64,000 nucleotides of DNA. Source: Manganibacter manganicus. GTDB taxonomy: Bacteria; Pseudomonadota; Alphaproteobacteria; Rhizobiales; Rhizobiaceae. Location: contig NZ_MDET01000008.1 in assembly GCF_002075885.1 (NCBI RefSeq), positions 1 through 64,000 on the forward strand, read 5' to 3'. A program made the position numbers and the translations under genes. The notes below the pieces were generated by a model. The model ran no database searches and was not told where the DNA came from. It worked only from the letters and a program-made list of their open reading frames with translations. Shown in pieces: positions 8,205 to 16,767 of the stretch (position 1 is the first letter of the stretch; every line of letters starts with the position of its first letter).

Positions 8205-8414
8205 GACACCCTCACAAACTGAAAAATACGATAAAAATTTCACGGGACGCTATTTATACACTTGCATAACAACGCCGCAAGTGCCGTAATATGTCTAATT
8301 GACGAACCCGTTCCGGCGGGTTCATCTTGTCAAAAACGGGGGATTGCACGCAGCGATGACAGGAAGCCGGGTAAGGACAGGACCCGATACCGCGATCCGG
8401 GCGGAGCGCCTGCG
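8205..8414. promoter_or_regulatory. Divergent control region of the guanidino cluster
   Basis: A 210-bp AT-richer spacer between the hydrolase and transporter genes, expected to hold both promoters. It contains the inverted repeat acttgc (8260-8265) / gcaagt (8277-8282), a size compatible with a TetR-family operator, and a 7-bp stem hairpin gaacccg/cgggttc (8304-8323) inside the transporter leader. Operator assignment is inference. Confidence 0.5.
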
Positions 8415-9230
8415 ATGAGCATGGCAGGCACTGCCGCAAATCCGTCGCCTTTGGCGCAGGACGGCGCGGCAGAGGCTCTCCACATAGAGAGCCTGCACAA
8501 GAAGTTCGGCGATCTGCATGTCCTGAAGGGCGTGTCGCTTTCGGCGCGCGACGGCGACGTGATCGCCATTATCGGGGGCTCGGGATCGGGCAAATCGACA
8601 TTGCTGCGCTGCATCAACTGCCTGGAAAACCCGACCAGCGGCGTTATTCGCGTCAATGGCGAGCAAATCAGGCTCAAGGCCGACAGTCACGGCCATACCA
8701 TTCCCGCCGATCGCAGGCAGATCGAGCGCATCCGCTCGCGGCTGGGCATGGTGTTCCAGAGCTTCAATCTGTGGAGCCATCTGACGTTGCTCGAAAACGT
8801 CATCGAGGTTCCGGTGCACGTTTTGGGCGTCAAGCGCGACAAGGCCATTGCGGAGGCGCAGACGCTGCTTGACCGCGTCGGACTGGCGGAAAAGCGCGAT
8901 GTCTATCCGGCTTACCTGTCCGGTGGCCAGCAGCAGCGCGGCGCCATTGCGCGTGCGCTCGCCATCCAGCCGCGCGTCATGCTGTTCGACGAGCCGACTT
9001 CGGCGCTCGATCCCGAACTTGTCGGCGAAGTGCTCAAGGTGATCGGCGATCTGGCGCGCGAGGGGCGCACCATGGTGCTTGTCACGCATGAGATGAAGTT
9101 TGCCCGCGAAGTCGCCACCCATGTCGTCTATCTCTATAACGGCCTCGTCGAGGAAGAGGGGCCGCCGGAGGAGATTTTCGGCGCACCGAAATCCGAGCGG
9201 CTGAAGCAATTCATCCGCAGCATCGGATAA
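8415..9230 (+). CDS. Polar amino acid ABC transporter, ATP-binding subunit (HisP/OccP type)
   Basis: A 271-residue ATPase that energises import by the adjacent permeases. Walker A is GGSGSGKST, the signature motif LSGGQQQRGAIARAL, Walker B VMLFDEPTSALDPE, and the switch His is in LVTHEMKFA. The insert between Walker A and the Q-loop (VNGEQIRLKADSHGHTIPAD) is typical of HisP/OccP proteins that serve basic amino acids and opines. The start at 8415 is a choice between two nearby ATGs (8415, 8421). First gene of an operon with the binding protein and two permeases. Confidence 0.93.
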   Translation: MSMAGTAANPSPLAQDGAAEALHIESLHKKFGDLHVLKGVSLSARDGDVIAIIGGSGSGKSTLLRCINCLENPTSGVIRVNGEQIRLKADSHGHTIPADRRQIERIRSRLGMVFQSFNLWSHLTLLENVIEVPVHVLGVKRDKAIAEAQTLLDRVGLAEKRDVYPAYLSGGQQQRGAIARALAIQPRVMLFDEPTSALDPELVGEVLKVIGDLAREGRTMVLVTHEMKFAREVATHVVYLYNGLVEEEGPPEEIFGAPKSERLKQFIRSIG

Positions 9231-9272
9231 ATCAAAACAGTCGGGAACAATGATCAAAAACGGGAGTGAAGT

Positions 9273-10070
9273 ATGAAAGTGTTGATGAAAGCCTTCGCCG
9301 CGGCCCTCGTGCTCGGCGCCGCATCCATGGGCAGCGCGCAAGCCGAGACGGTCAAGATCGGCGTGGCGCCGGAACCCTATCCGCCATTCGTGTCGCCGGA
9401 TGCGTCCGGCGAATGGGGCGGCTGGGAGATCGACTTCATCCATGCCGTGTGCGCCGAAGCCAAGCTGGATTGTCCGATCTCCTATATCGCCTGGGACGGT
9501 CTGATCCCCGCGCTCACCGGCAAGAAGATCGACGCGATCATCAATTCGCTGTCGATCACGGCCGAGCGCAAGAAGGCGATCGATTTCTCGGACAAGTATT
9601 ACAACACGCCGACGGCCATTATGGGGCCGAAGGACGAGGACTTCCCCGCCACGCCGGAAGGGCTCAAGGACAAGATCCTCGGCGTGCAGGTTTCGACCGT
9701 CCACGCCGCCTATGCCAAGAAGCATTTCGCCGACAGCGTCTCGCAGATCAAGGAATACTCGACCCAGGACGAGGCCAATCAGGATCTCGCCGCCGGCCGC
9801 GTCGATGCCGTGCAGGCCGACCAGATCGCGCTCGACGCCTTCCTGAAAAGCGATCAGGGCAAGGATTGCTGCAAGATCATGGGCACGGTCGCGCCCGATC
9901 TCGAGGTGCTCGGGCCGGGTGTCGGCATCGGCCTGCGCAAGGGTGACGACAAGCTGAAGGCGAAATTCAACGCCGCCATCAAGGCGATGCGTGCCGACGG
10001 CACCTATCAGAAGATCACCGAGAAATATTTCGACTTCGACGTTTACGGCGACGACGTCCAGTCGAACTGA
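9273..10070 (+). CDS. Periplasmic binding protein for basic amino acids (ArgT/HisJ type)
   Basis: A 265-residue secreted solute receptor. A signal peptide (MKVLMKAFAAALVLGAASMG, cleavage probably after SAQA at residue 24) precedes a type II periplasmic fold: VKIGVAPEPYPPFVSPDASG, GWEIDFIHAVCAEAKLDC, IAWDGLIPALTGKKIDAIIN and the Ser/Thr-rich SLSITAERKKAIDFSDKYY. The LAO/HisJ/octopine-binding family shares these blocks, including the disulfide-forming Cys pair in AVCAEAKLDC. Ligand is likely a cationic or guanidino amino acid. A strong hairpin follows the gene. Confidence 0.92.
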   Translation: MKVLMKAFAAALVLGAASMGSAQAETVKIGVAPEPYPPFVSPDASGEWGGWEIDFIHAVCAEAKLDCPISYIAWDGLIPALTGKKIDAIINSLSITAERKKAIDFSDKYYNTPTAIMGPKDEDFPATPEGLKDKILGVQVSTVHAAYAKKHFADSVSQIKEYSTQDEANQDLAAGRVDAVQADQIALDAFLKSDQGKDCCKIMGTVAPDLEVLGPGVGIGLRKGDDKLKAKFNAAIKAMRADGTYQKITEKYFDFDVYGDDVQSN

Positions 10071-10087
10071 GGCGATCGATGGTCGAT

Positions 10088-10116
10088 CCGCGTGGCGCTT
10101 TCGCAGCGCCGCGCGG
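10088..10116 (+). promoter_or_regulatory. Intercistronic hairpin after the binding-protein gene
   Basis: A 12-bp stem (ccgcgtggcgct / agcgccgcgcgg, one T-G wobble) with a 5-base loop, 17 bases after the stop. There is no T-run. Such hairpins between binding-protein and permease genes often stabilise the upstream mRNA so that the binding protein is made in excess. Confidence 0.6.
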
Positions 10117-10215
10117 GCATTGCTTGCGCCGGCCTGCCCGATCCGCGCTGGCCGACGACGGAAATTGGGAGTGTGAGCGATTGAAACCCTGCTAACAGCC
10201 TCGGCGGCCGGCGTC

Positions 10216-10923
10216 ATGGAGCTTCTCTCGCCCGTTCCTCCGGGTTGGGGCGGCAGCCTGCTGCGTGGCCTTTTGAGTTCCGTCGAAATTGCCGTCGGCG
10301 CCTTTGGCCTCGGGCTGCTGATCGGCATATGCGGCGCCTACGGCAAGCTTTATGGCGGCCCCATCGCCAAGGATTTGTGGGCCGTCTACACCACCATAGT
10401 GCGCGCCGTGCCGGAACTGGTGCTGATCCTGCTGCTTTATTTCGCCGGCACCGATCTCATCAACCGGGTTCTTGTCATGGCCGGCTATGAGCCGATCAAT
10501 ATCAGCGGCCTGGTCGCCGGTATCCTGGTGCTGGGCTTCGTTCAGGGTGCCTACTCCACCGAGGTGATCCGCGGCGCGATCCTTGCCATTCCGCAAGGCC
10601 AGATCGAGGCGGCCAGGGCCTACGGCATGTCGCCGATCCTGATGCTGAAACGCATCACGCTGCCCGCCATGCTGCCCTTCGCCATTCCGGGCCTGGCCAA
10701 TCTGTGGCTGATCGCCACCAAGGACACCGCGCTGCTCGCCGTCGTCGGCTTCAACGAACTGACCTTGACGACGCGCGTGGCCGCCGGCGCCACCAAGGCC
10801 TATTTCACCTTCTTCATCGCCGCCGGCGCGCTTTATCTGCTGCTGACGCTGGTCTCCAACGTCTTTATCCGGCGCATCGAGCGTTGGGCGCGGCGCGGCA
10901 TGCCGTCAACGGCGGGGGCATGA
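10216..10923 (+). CDS. Polar amino acid ABC transporter permease (HisQ/OccQ type)
   Basis: A 235-residue inner-membrane permease of the HisMQ family with about five membrane helices. The cytoplasmic EAA loop is present (VIRGAILAIPQGQIEAARAY, GMSPILMLKRITLPAMLPFA). The ATG at 10216 has no clear ribosome-binding site; the frame is open upstream to a stop at 10174, with an ATT 9 bases behind a ggga, so the true N-terminus could be 12 residues longer. Pairs with the following permease to form the heterodimeric channel. Confidence 0.9.
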   Translation: MELLSPVPPGWGGSLLRGLLSSVEIAVGAFGLGLLIGICGAYGKLYGGPIAKDLWAVYTTIVRAVPELVLILLLYFAGTDLINRVLVMAGYEPINISGLVAGILVLGFVQGAYSTEVIRGAILAIPQGQIEAARAYGMSPILMLKRITLPAMLPFAIPGLANLWLIATKDTALLAVVGFNELTLTTRVAAGATKAYFTFFIAAGALYLLLTLVSNVFIRRIERWARRGMPSTAGA

Positions 10924-10924
10924 G

Positions 10925-11734
10925 ATGAGCGTCGACGCGCCCGTCATGACCCCGCCGGCGCGCGCGCCGTCCTGGTTGAAGCCGCACCGCATCGGTCTGC
11001 TCGCGGTGGCGCTGGCGCTTGTCATCGCCGCGACGCTGTTCATGCGCTGGGACTGGTTGCCGCGCTATTACGGGCTTGCCTTGCAGGGCATCTGGCGCAC
11101 AATCTGGATTCTCGTCGTCACCTGCGCGCTCGGCATAATGCTCGCGGTGCCGCTCGGGCTTGCCCAGGCGGCCGGCCCGTGGTGGCTGGCAGCACCCGCG
11201 CGGGGTTTCTGCACCATGATCCGCGGCACGCCGCTGCTGCTCCAGCTCTGGCTGCTCTATTACGGTCTCGGCTCGCTGTTCCCGCAATTTCCGTGGATCC
11301 GTCATTCGGAGCTTTGGCCGTATCTCAGGCAGGCATGGCCCTATGCGGTGCTGTCTCTGACCTTGTCCTATGCCGCCTATGAAGGCGAGGTGATGCGCGG
11401 CGCCTTTGCCGGCGTGCCGAGGGGGCAACTGGAAGCCGCGCGCGCCTATGGCATGAGCCGCTGGAAGATTTTCCGGCGCATCTGGATGCCGCAGGCCTTC
11501 TATCGCGCGCTGCCGACGCTGGCCGGCGAAACCGTACTGCAACTCAAGGCGACGCCGCTGGTGGCGACGATCACCGTTGTCGATATCTATAATGTCGCCG
11601 GGCGCGTGCGGCAGGAAACGTTCATCACCTATGAGCCGCTGCTGCTTCTGGCCCTGGTCTATATGGTGATCACGGGTATCATCGTGTTCCTGTTCCGCCG
11701 GCTAGAAAGCCGGATTCCGGTGAAGATCGGCTGA
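10925..11734 (+). CDS. Polar amino acid ABC transporter permease (HisM/OccM type)
   Basis: A 269-residue permease starting 1 base after the preceding stop. The N-terminus is extended by a Pro/Ala-rich cytoplasmic segment (residues 1-20) ahead of the first helix. The family blocks MIRGTPLLLQLWLLYYGLGS and GEVMRGAFAGVPRGQLEAAR are clear, the latter being the EAA loop that docks to the ATPase. Completes the four-part importer. Confidence 0.9.
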   Translation: MSVDAPVMTPPARAPSWLKPHRIGLLAVALALVIAATLFMRWDWLPRYYGLALQGIWRTIWILVVTCALGIMLAVPLGLAQAAGPWWLAAPARGFCTMIRGTPLLLQLWLLYYGLGSLFPQFPWIRHSELWPYLRQAWPYAVLSLTLSYAAYEGEVMRGAFAGVPRGQLEAARAYGMSRWKIFRRIWMPQAFYRALPTLAGETVLQLKATPLVATITVVDIYNVAGRVRQETFITYEPLLLLALVYMVITGIIVFLFRRLESRIPVKIG

Positions 11735-11801
11735 CGGTGACCTTCGGCATGACTTGAAATCGCTGAAGCAGACGGCGACAAAGGCCTCCATGGAAGCCCC
11801 G

Positions 11802-12827
11802 ATGGAAGATACATCGAAAGACGTCATGCAGCTCAGTCTCGAACAGGCGGCCGGCCTTTGCCGCATGGCGGCGCTTGGCGCCGGGGCCGGCGACGAGACG
11901 GCGCAGGCATTGGCGTCCGCCGCGGTCAGTGCCGAAGCGGCGGGACTGCCTTCCGTCGGGCTGGCGCATCTCCTCGATTATCTTGACGCGCTGGAGGCCG
12001 GGCGTATCGATGGCAAGGCCGAACCGGTCGTCACGCGGCCGGCGCTGGCGGTCTATCTTTCGGATGCGCGCCGCGGCGTGCCGCATCTCGGCTTCGAGCG
12101 TACGCTCGACGATCTCGCCAAGGCCGCCCGCCTGTTCGGCGTTGCGATCTTTGCGCAGAAAAACGCCTATACCTGCGGCCGTCTCGGCCATTTCGTCGCC
12201 CGGTTGGCGGAACGCGGGCTGGCGGCGCTGGCTGCCACCAATGGCCCGGCGCTGCTGGCCGGCTCGGGTTCGACAAGGCCGGTCTATTGCACCAATCCGC
12301 TGGCCTTTGCGGCACCTTCGGCGGATGGCGCGCCGCTGATCATCGACCAGGCGTCGAGCGCAACCGCCTTCGTCAATATCCGCAAGGCGGCCAAACAGGG
12401 CGAGGAAATCCCTGATGGCTGGGCCGTCGATGCCGATGGCCAGCCGACCACCGACCCCGCAGCAGCCATGAAAGGCGCGCTTCTGGCGTTCGGCGGTCCG
12501 CGCGGTGCCAATATCGCGCTGATGGTCGAGGTGCTGGCGGCCGGCCTCACCGGCGCCAACTGGTCGCTAGATGCGCCTGCGTTCGCTACAGGTTCGGAGA
12601 GCCCCGGCACCGGGCTGTTCGTGCTGGCCATGGAGCCGAAACTCCTCGATCCCGGTTTCGAGCAGCGCCTTGCCGACCAACTCGGCCGGCTGCGAGCGCA
12701 TTACGGCGTGCATATTCCGGGGCGGGCGGCGGTGCAGGCCACGCAACGCGCCACCTCCGATGGCCTGAATGTCCCCAAAACTGTGGTGCAGCGCCTGTCC
12801 GAGTTCGCCGGGCGCTATAGCGCCTGA
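11802..12827 (+). CDS. Ldh2-family oxidoreductase (Δ1-pyrroline/piperideine-2-carboxylate reductase-like)
   Basis: A 341-residue NAD(P)H-dependent enzyme of the malate/L-lactate/ureidoglycolate dehydrogenase superfamily, an unusual fold without a Rossmann motif. Family marks are GLPSVGLAHL, YLSDARRGVPHLGF, CGRLGHFVARLAERGLAALA, NPLAFAAPS and GPRGANIALMVEVLAAGLTG. DpkA-type members reduce cyclic imino acids made from basic amino acids, which would suit this cluster; a 2-keto acid reductase role is equally possible. The start at 11802 has ggaag 5 bases upstream; ATGs at 11790 and 11826 are alternatives. It lies 67 bp behind the permease gene and is probably co-transcribed. Confidence 0.8.
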   Translation: MEDTSKDVMQLSLEQAAGLCRMAALGAGAGDETAQALASAAVSAEAAGLPSVGLAHLLDYLDALEAGRIDGKAEPVVTRPALAVYLSDARRGVPHLGFERTLDDLAKAARLFGVAIFAQKNAYTCGRLGHFVARLAERGLAALAATNGPALLAGSGSTRPVYCTNPLAFAAPSADGAPLIIDQASSATAFVNIRKAAKQGEEIPDGWAVDADGQPTTDPAAAMKGALLAFGGPRGANIALMVEVLAAGLTGANWSLDAPAFATGSESPGTGLFVLAMEPKLLDPGFEQRLADQLGRLRAHYGVHIPGRAAVQATQRATSDGLNVPKTVVQRLSEFAGRYSA

Positions 12828-12961
12828 AGGCTCGCCTCGGACTCTTTGTCCTACTGGTGGTATCGTGAGAAAGCGGATAAGTACGCTCAACTTTTTCTCA
12901 TTTGATCGTGAACGGCACGCCGGGCAATGGCTGCCGCTCCAGGAAGCAGGATCACCGACCG

Positions 12962-13414
12962 ATGTCCATGACACCCGAAACACCCCGGCAGCGCCTCGTC
13001 ATACCCGCACTTGGCGGCATCTATGGCGCGCTGAACGAGGGCATCGAGACGCTGCTGCGCGTCGTCGCCGGCGGCTTTCTGGCCATTCACGGCTCGTCGA
13101 AGATCGTCAACCCGTTCGGCGCGGCGGATATGGTTGAGGGCCTTGGCTTTTATCCGGGCGCGTTCTGGTCGCTGCTTCTGGCCTGCACCGAATTCTTTGG
13201 CGGCATTTTCATCGCGCTCGGCTTTCTGACGCGTCCCGCCGCCTTTGCCGGCCTGTTCGTGCTGCTGGTCACGGTCTGGTTCCACTGGATCACCATGGGG
13301 CAGGGCTATTCGGGTGCCGAGAAGTCGCTGCTGTGGGCGGCGATACTGGCTTTCTTCGCCGTGCGAGGCGGCAATCGGCACTCGGTTGACGCACGACTCG
13401 GCAAGGCGTTCTGA
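12962..13414 (+). CDS. DoxX family membrane protein
   Basis: A 150-residue four-helix membrane protein of the DoxX/DoxD family: LLRVVAGGFLAIHGSSKIVN, GFYPGAFWSLLLACTEFFGG, IFIALGFLTRPAAFAGLFVL and a last helix SLLWAAILAFFAVRGG, with the conserved H in the first helix and the WFHWITMGQG loop. DoxX proteins are small quinone- or thiosulfate-related subunits in some organisms, but most bacterial members have no assigned function. It stands alone between the guanidino cluster and the NDUFA9-like gene. Confidence 0.85.
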   Translation: MSMTPETPRQRLVIPALGGIYGALNEGIETLLRVVAGGFLAIHGSSKIVNPFGAADMVEGLGFYPGAFWSLLLACTEFFGGIFIALGFLTRPAAFAGLFVLLVTVWFHWITMGQGYSGAEKSLLWAAILAFFAVRGGNRHSVDARLGKAF

Positions 13415-13511
13415 TCGCGTGGGAGATGATCGCGACGGCCTGTCCCGCGCCCTTTGCCTTTACCGAAAAAGCGATTATGAAACGGCTTCAGCCTAGCCTG
13501 CGGAGCCAGTC

Positions 13512-14486
13512 ATGACCGAAATCCTGCAAACCCCCAAGCTCGTCGTCGTCTTCGGCGGGTCAGGCTTTGTCGGCCGGCATGTGGTGCGCGCGCTCGCCCG
13601 CCGCGGTTATCGCATCCGCGTTCCCTGCCGCCGGCCGGATCTTGCCGGCCATCTCCAGCCGCTCGGCAATGTAGGCCAGATCCAGCCCGTGCAGGCCAAT
13701 GTGCGGGCGCGCTGGTCGGTGGACCGCGCCGTACAGGGTGCCGACCATGTCGTCAATCTGGTCGGTATCCTGCATGAGAGCGGCCGGCAGCGGTTTGGCG
13801 CGGTGCACGAATTCGGCGCTCGCGCCATTGCCGAAGCCGCGCGTTCGGTGGGTGCCGGGATGACGCATGTTTCAGCGCTGGGCGCGGACCCGCGCTCGGC
13901 TTCTGCCTACGCCCGCAGCAAGGCGCTCGGCGAAAAGGCGGTTCTGGAAACCATTGCCGATGCCGTCATCCACCGTCCCTCGATCAATTTCGGCCCGGAA
14001 GACGAATTCTTCAACCGCTTTGCCAGCATGGCGCGTCTTTCGCCGGTCCTGCCGCTGATCGGCGGCGGCCACACCCGTTTCCAGCCGGTCTATGTCGATG
14101 ATGTCGCGGAAGCCGTGGCGCGCGCGGTCGATGGCGAGGTCGAAGGCGGACGCATCTATGAACTTGGCGGCCCGCAGGTGCTGACCTTCAAGCAATGCAT
14201 GCAGGAACTGCTTGCCGTCATCGATCGCAAGCGTGTGCTGATGCCTGTCCCATGGTGGCTGGCTGGTATCCAGGCTTCGATCCTCGGCATGCTGCCCAAT
14301 CCGTTGCTGACCAGCGACCAGCTTGAGCAGTTGCGCGTGCACAATCAGGTGTCGGAAAAGGCGATCGGCGAAGGGCGCACGCTTGCCGGCCTCGGCATCC
14401 AGCCGCAAGCCCTGGGCACCATGCTGCCGACCTATCTGTGGCGTTTTCGGCCCTTCGGCCAGTTCCAGCGCAAGCCGGCGGCATAG
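13512..14486 (+). CDS. NAD(P)-binding protein, complex I NDUFA9-like
   Basis: A 324-residue atypical extended SDR. The nucleotide motif GGSGFVGRHVVRALARRGY (residues 15-33) is followed by VVNLVGILHESG, HVSALGADPRSASAYARSKA and a substrate-domain HRPSINFGPEDEFFNRFA. This pattern is that of the NDUFA9 subfamily, where the usual YxxxK active site becomes Y-A-R-S-K and the protein is thought to be structural or an assembly factor for NADH:quinone oxidoreductase. The nuo operon is not in this window. Ribosome-binding site: gcggag. Confidence 0.88.
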   Translation: MTEILQTPKLVVVFGGSGFVGRHVVRALARRGYRIRVPCRRPDLAGHLQPLGNVGQIQPVQANVRARWSVDRAVQGADHVVNLVGILHESGRQRFGAVHEFGARAIAEAARSVGAGMTHVSALGADPRSASAYARSKALGEKAVLETIADAVIHRPSINFGPEDEFFNRFASMARLSPVLPLIGGGHTRFQPVYVDDVAEAVARAVDGEVEGGRIYELGGPQVLTFKQCMQELLAVIDRKRVLMPVPWWLAGIQASILGMLPNPLLTSDQLEQLRVHNQVSEKAIGEGRTLAGLGIQPQALGTMLPTYLWRFRPFGQFQRKPAA

Positions 14487-14500
14487 CAGAGGCAAGTCCT

Positions 14501-14887
14501 TTATAGCTGGGCTTCGATGGCGGCCTTGTCTATGAGCGACCATACCGTTTCGATCCGTTCGCCTCGGAACGCGTAGAATACGTTCTCGGTAAACGAGACC
14601 CTCTTTCCATTCACGGGAAGGCCAAATAGGATCCCCTTCGGCGTGCAGTCGAAGCGCAGGCGGCTCGCGACATGAGGGGGGTCTGAAACCAGCAGATCGA
14701 TCTCGAAATACAGATCGGGAATCGCTTGGAAATCGCCCTCCAACATCTCGCGATAGCCGGATAGTCCGACAGGTTTGCCGTTATATTGAACGTCGTCGTC
14801 GACGAACCGCCCCAGACTCGGCCAGTCCTGCCTGTTCAGGCAGGCTATGTAGGCTTTGTAGATGCCGGAAAGGTCGTCCTTCGTCAT
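14501..14887 (-). CDS. SnoaL-like ester cyclase family protein
   Basis: A 128-residue NTF2-fold protein with the SnoaL/ester-cyclase pattern: YIACLNRQDWPSLGRFVDDD, GYREMLEGDFQAIPDLYFEI, SRLRFDCTPKG and FTENVFYAFRGERIETVWSL. Known relatives cyclise polyketides, but chromosomal single-gene copies are mostly uncharacterised. It ends 14 bp from the convergent NDUFA9-like gene and starts 3 bp after the uppP stop, so it is probably co-transcribed with uppP. Confidence 0.8.
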   Translation of the reverse strand: MTKDDLSGIYKAYIACLNRQDWPSLGRFVDDDVQYNGKPVGLSGYREMLEGDFQAIPDLYFEIDLLVSDPPHVASRLRFDCTPKGILFGLPVNGKRVSFTENVFYAFRGERIETVWSLIDKAAIEAQL

Positions 14888-14890
14888 TTT

Positions 14891-15829
14891 TTAGCCCCAG
14901 ACAAAAAGTGCCGCGAGGCCGACGATGCCGATAATGAGGCGCCACCAGCCGAACAGCGCATAACCGTGGCGCGAGACGTAGCCGAGCAGGCTGCGCACGA
15001 CGATCAACGCGGTGATGAAGGCGGCCAGGAAGCCGAGCGCGATGATCGGAATATCGGTAGCCGTAAGCAGGTCGCGGTTCTTGATCAGATCGAGCGTGAA
15101 TGCGCCAAGCATGGTCGGGATGGCGAGGAAGAACGAGAATTCAGCCGCCGCCCTTTTGTCCACGCCCATCAGCAGCGCGCCGACGATGGTGGCGCCGGAG
15201 CGCGACGTGCCGGGAATCATCGCCAGGCACTGGAACAGGCCGATCTTCAGGCAAAGCGGCAGCGGAAAGGCGGTGGCGTCGTGATGTTTGGGTTTCAGGT
15301 CGAGCCGGTCTACCCACAAAAGGATCACGCCGCCGATGATCAGCATGATGCAGATCAGCCGTGGCGATTCGAACAGCACCGTCTTGATGAAGTCGTGCGC
15401 CAGCGCGCCGATGACCGCCGCCGGCAGGAAGGCGACGATGATGCCCACCATCAGCCGCACGGACGGGTCGGCGGGCAGTTGCGGCGGCACGAACAGGTTG
15501 ACGCGGCGGCGTTTCACCGTCGCTGCCACAAGCTCGACGGCGCACCCGCCGATCCACACGATGGAGGCCAGCACGCCGACAATGGCTTCGCCGATCAGCT
15601 TCGGTGCTTCCGGCCGAGTGATGAAGGCCTTGAAGCGGCCGGCATAGAGGCTGAGGATGGCGAGTATGGCGCCAAGCTGGATCAGCACCTCGAACACCTT
15701 GCCGGTGGAATTGAAGCCGAGAAAATGCCCTGCCAGCAGGATATGGCCGGTCGATGAAACCGGAAGGAACTCGGTCAGGCCTTCCAGCATGCCGAGCAGC
15801 AAGGCCTCGATCAACGTATGAATGTCCAC
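14891..15829 (-). CDS. uppP: Undecaprenyl-diphosphatase UppP (BacA)
   Basis: A 312-residue inner-membrane phosphatase that recycles undecaprenyl diphosphate to the monophosphate lipid carrier for peptidoglycan and polysaccharide synthesis; overexpression gives bacitracin resistance. Seen are [20 protein letters not shown] (residues 13-32, containing the catalytic E-E/H region) and the second conserved block [20 protein letters not shown]. Eight or so membrane helices and length are family-typical. The neighbours GST, queG and SDR on the other strand make a common rhizobial arrangement. Confidence 0.96.
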   Translation of the reverse strand: MDIHTLIEALLLGMLEGLTEFLPVSSTGHILLAGHFLGFNSTGKVFEVLIQLGAILAILSLYAGRFKAFITRPEAPKLIGEAIVGVLASIVWIGGCAVELVAATVKRRRVNLFVPPQLPADPSVRLMVGIIVAFLPAAVIGALAHDFIKTVLFESPRLICIMLIIGGVILLWVDRLDLKPKHHDATAFPLPLCLKIGLFQCLAMIPGTSRSGATIVGALLMGVDKRAAAEFSFFLAIPTMLGAFTLDLIKNRDLLTATDIPIIALGFLAAFITALIVVRSLLGYVSRHGYALFGWWRLIIGIVGLAALFVWG

Positions 15830-16074
15830 GAAAGTCCCCTATTCCGGCGCCATGCAGCCCGCCGGTCCGGCTTGTAACCAACTTATGCTAAGAGTTTTTA
15901 AAGGCGGCGCCGAACGGGTCGCGCTCAAGGCGCCCTGCGGCTGGCCCAAGGGCGTGCTTGTCAGCGCGCACAACTGACCCTATAGGTCGCTGCATCGCGA
16001 CGGTTCACGGAGACGCGCCAGGATTGATGGGCGCATGTTGCGATTCGTCAGAGCGCATTCGATAGTGCAGGACC

Positions 16075-16767
16075 ATGCTCACCCTTTTCCATCATCCCAT
16101 GTTTGCCGCCTGCCGATTCGTCCGTCTTGTCTTTGGCGAATATGGCGAGGACTTGGCGCTGATCGAAGAGAAGCCGTGGGCGCGCAGAAAGGAGTTTCTG
16201 ACGCTCAACGCGGCCGGCACATTGCCCGTTTTGCTGGCCGAAGGCGACACGCCGCTCGTCGGCGCCACGGTGATTGCCGAATATCTCGACGAAACGCGTG
16301 GTGTCTTGAAGCGGGAGCGGCGGCTGTTTGCCGAAGGCCCGATGGAGCGCGCCGAAATCCGCCGCCTGATCGACTGGTATCTTACCAAGACCGATGGCGA
16401 GGTAACACGCCATCTGGTGCGCGAGCGGGTGCTGAAGCCTGTCATGCCGGCTGAAGACGGCGGCGGCTCGCCCGATTCGGGCGCCATCCGCGCGGCCCGC
16501 GCCAATATCCGCCAGCATATGAAATACACCAACTGGCTGGCCGGCACGCGGCACTGGCTGGCCGGCCCGCGCCTGACCTATGCCGATCTCGCCGCCGCCG
16601 CCGCCTTCTCGGTGCTCGACTATCTCGGCGAGATCGATTGGCGCGAACATGCCGCCGCGCGCGAATGGTACACGCGCGTCAAGTCGCGGCCTTCCTTCCG
16701 GCCGCTGCTGACCGACCGGGTGCGCGGCCTGTCGCCGGTATCGCATTATGCGGATCTCGATTTCTGA
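16075..16767 (+). CDS. Glutathione S-transferase family protein
   Basis: A 230-residue cytosolic GST. The N-terminal thioredoxin-like domain ([20 protein letters not shown], then [20 protein letters not shown] with the cis-Pro and VIAEYLDE for the glutathione gamma-glutamyl site) is followed by the all-helical domain ([20 protein letters not shown]). The catalytic Ser/Cys position is not obvious. Overlaps the queG start by 20 bp, hence co-translated. Substrate unknown. Confidence 0.9.
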   Translation: MLTLFHHPMFAACRFVRLVFGEYGEDLALIEEKPWARRKEFLTLNAAGTLPVLLAEGDTPLVGATVIAEYLDETRGVLKRERRLFAEGPMERAEIRRLIDWYLTKTDGEVTRHLVRERVLKPVMPAEDGGGSPDSGAIRAARANIRQHMKYTNWLAGTRHWLAGPRLTYADLAAAAAFSVLDYLGEIDWREHAAAREWYTRVKSRPSFRPLLTDRVRGLSPVSHYADLDF

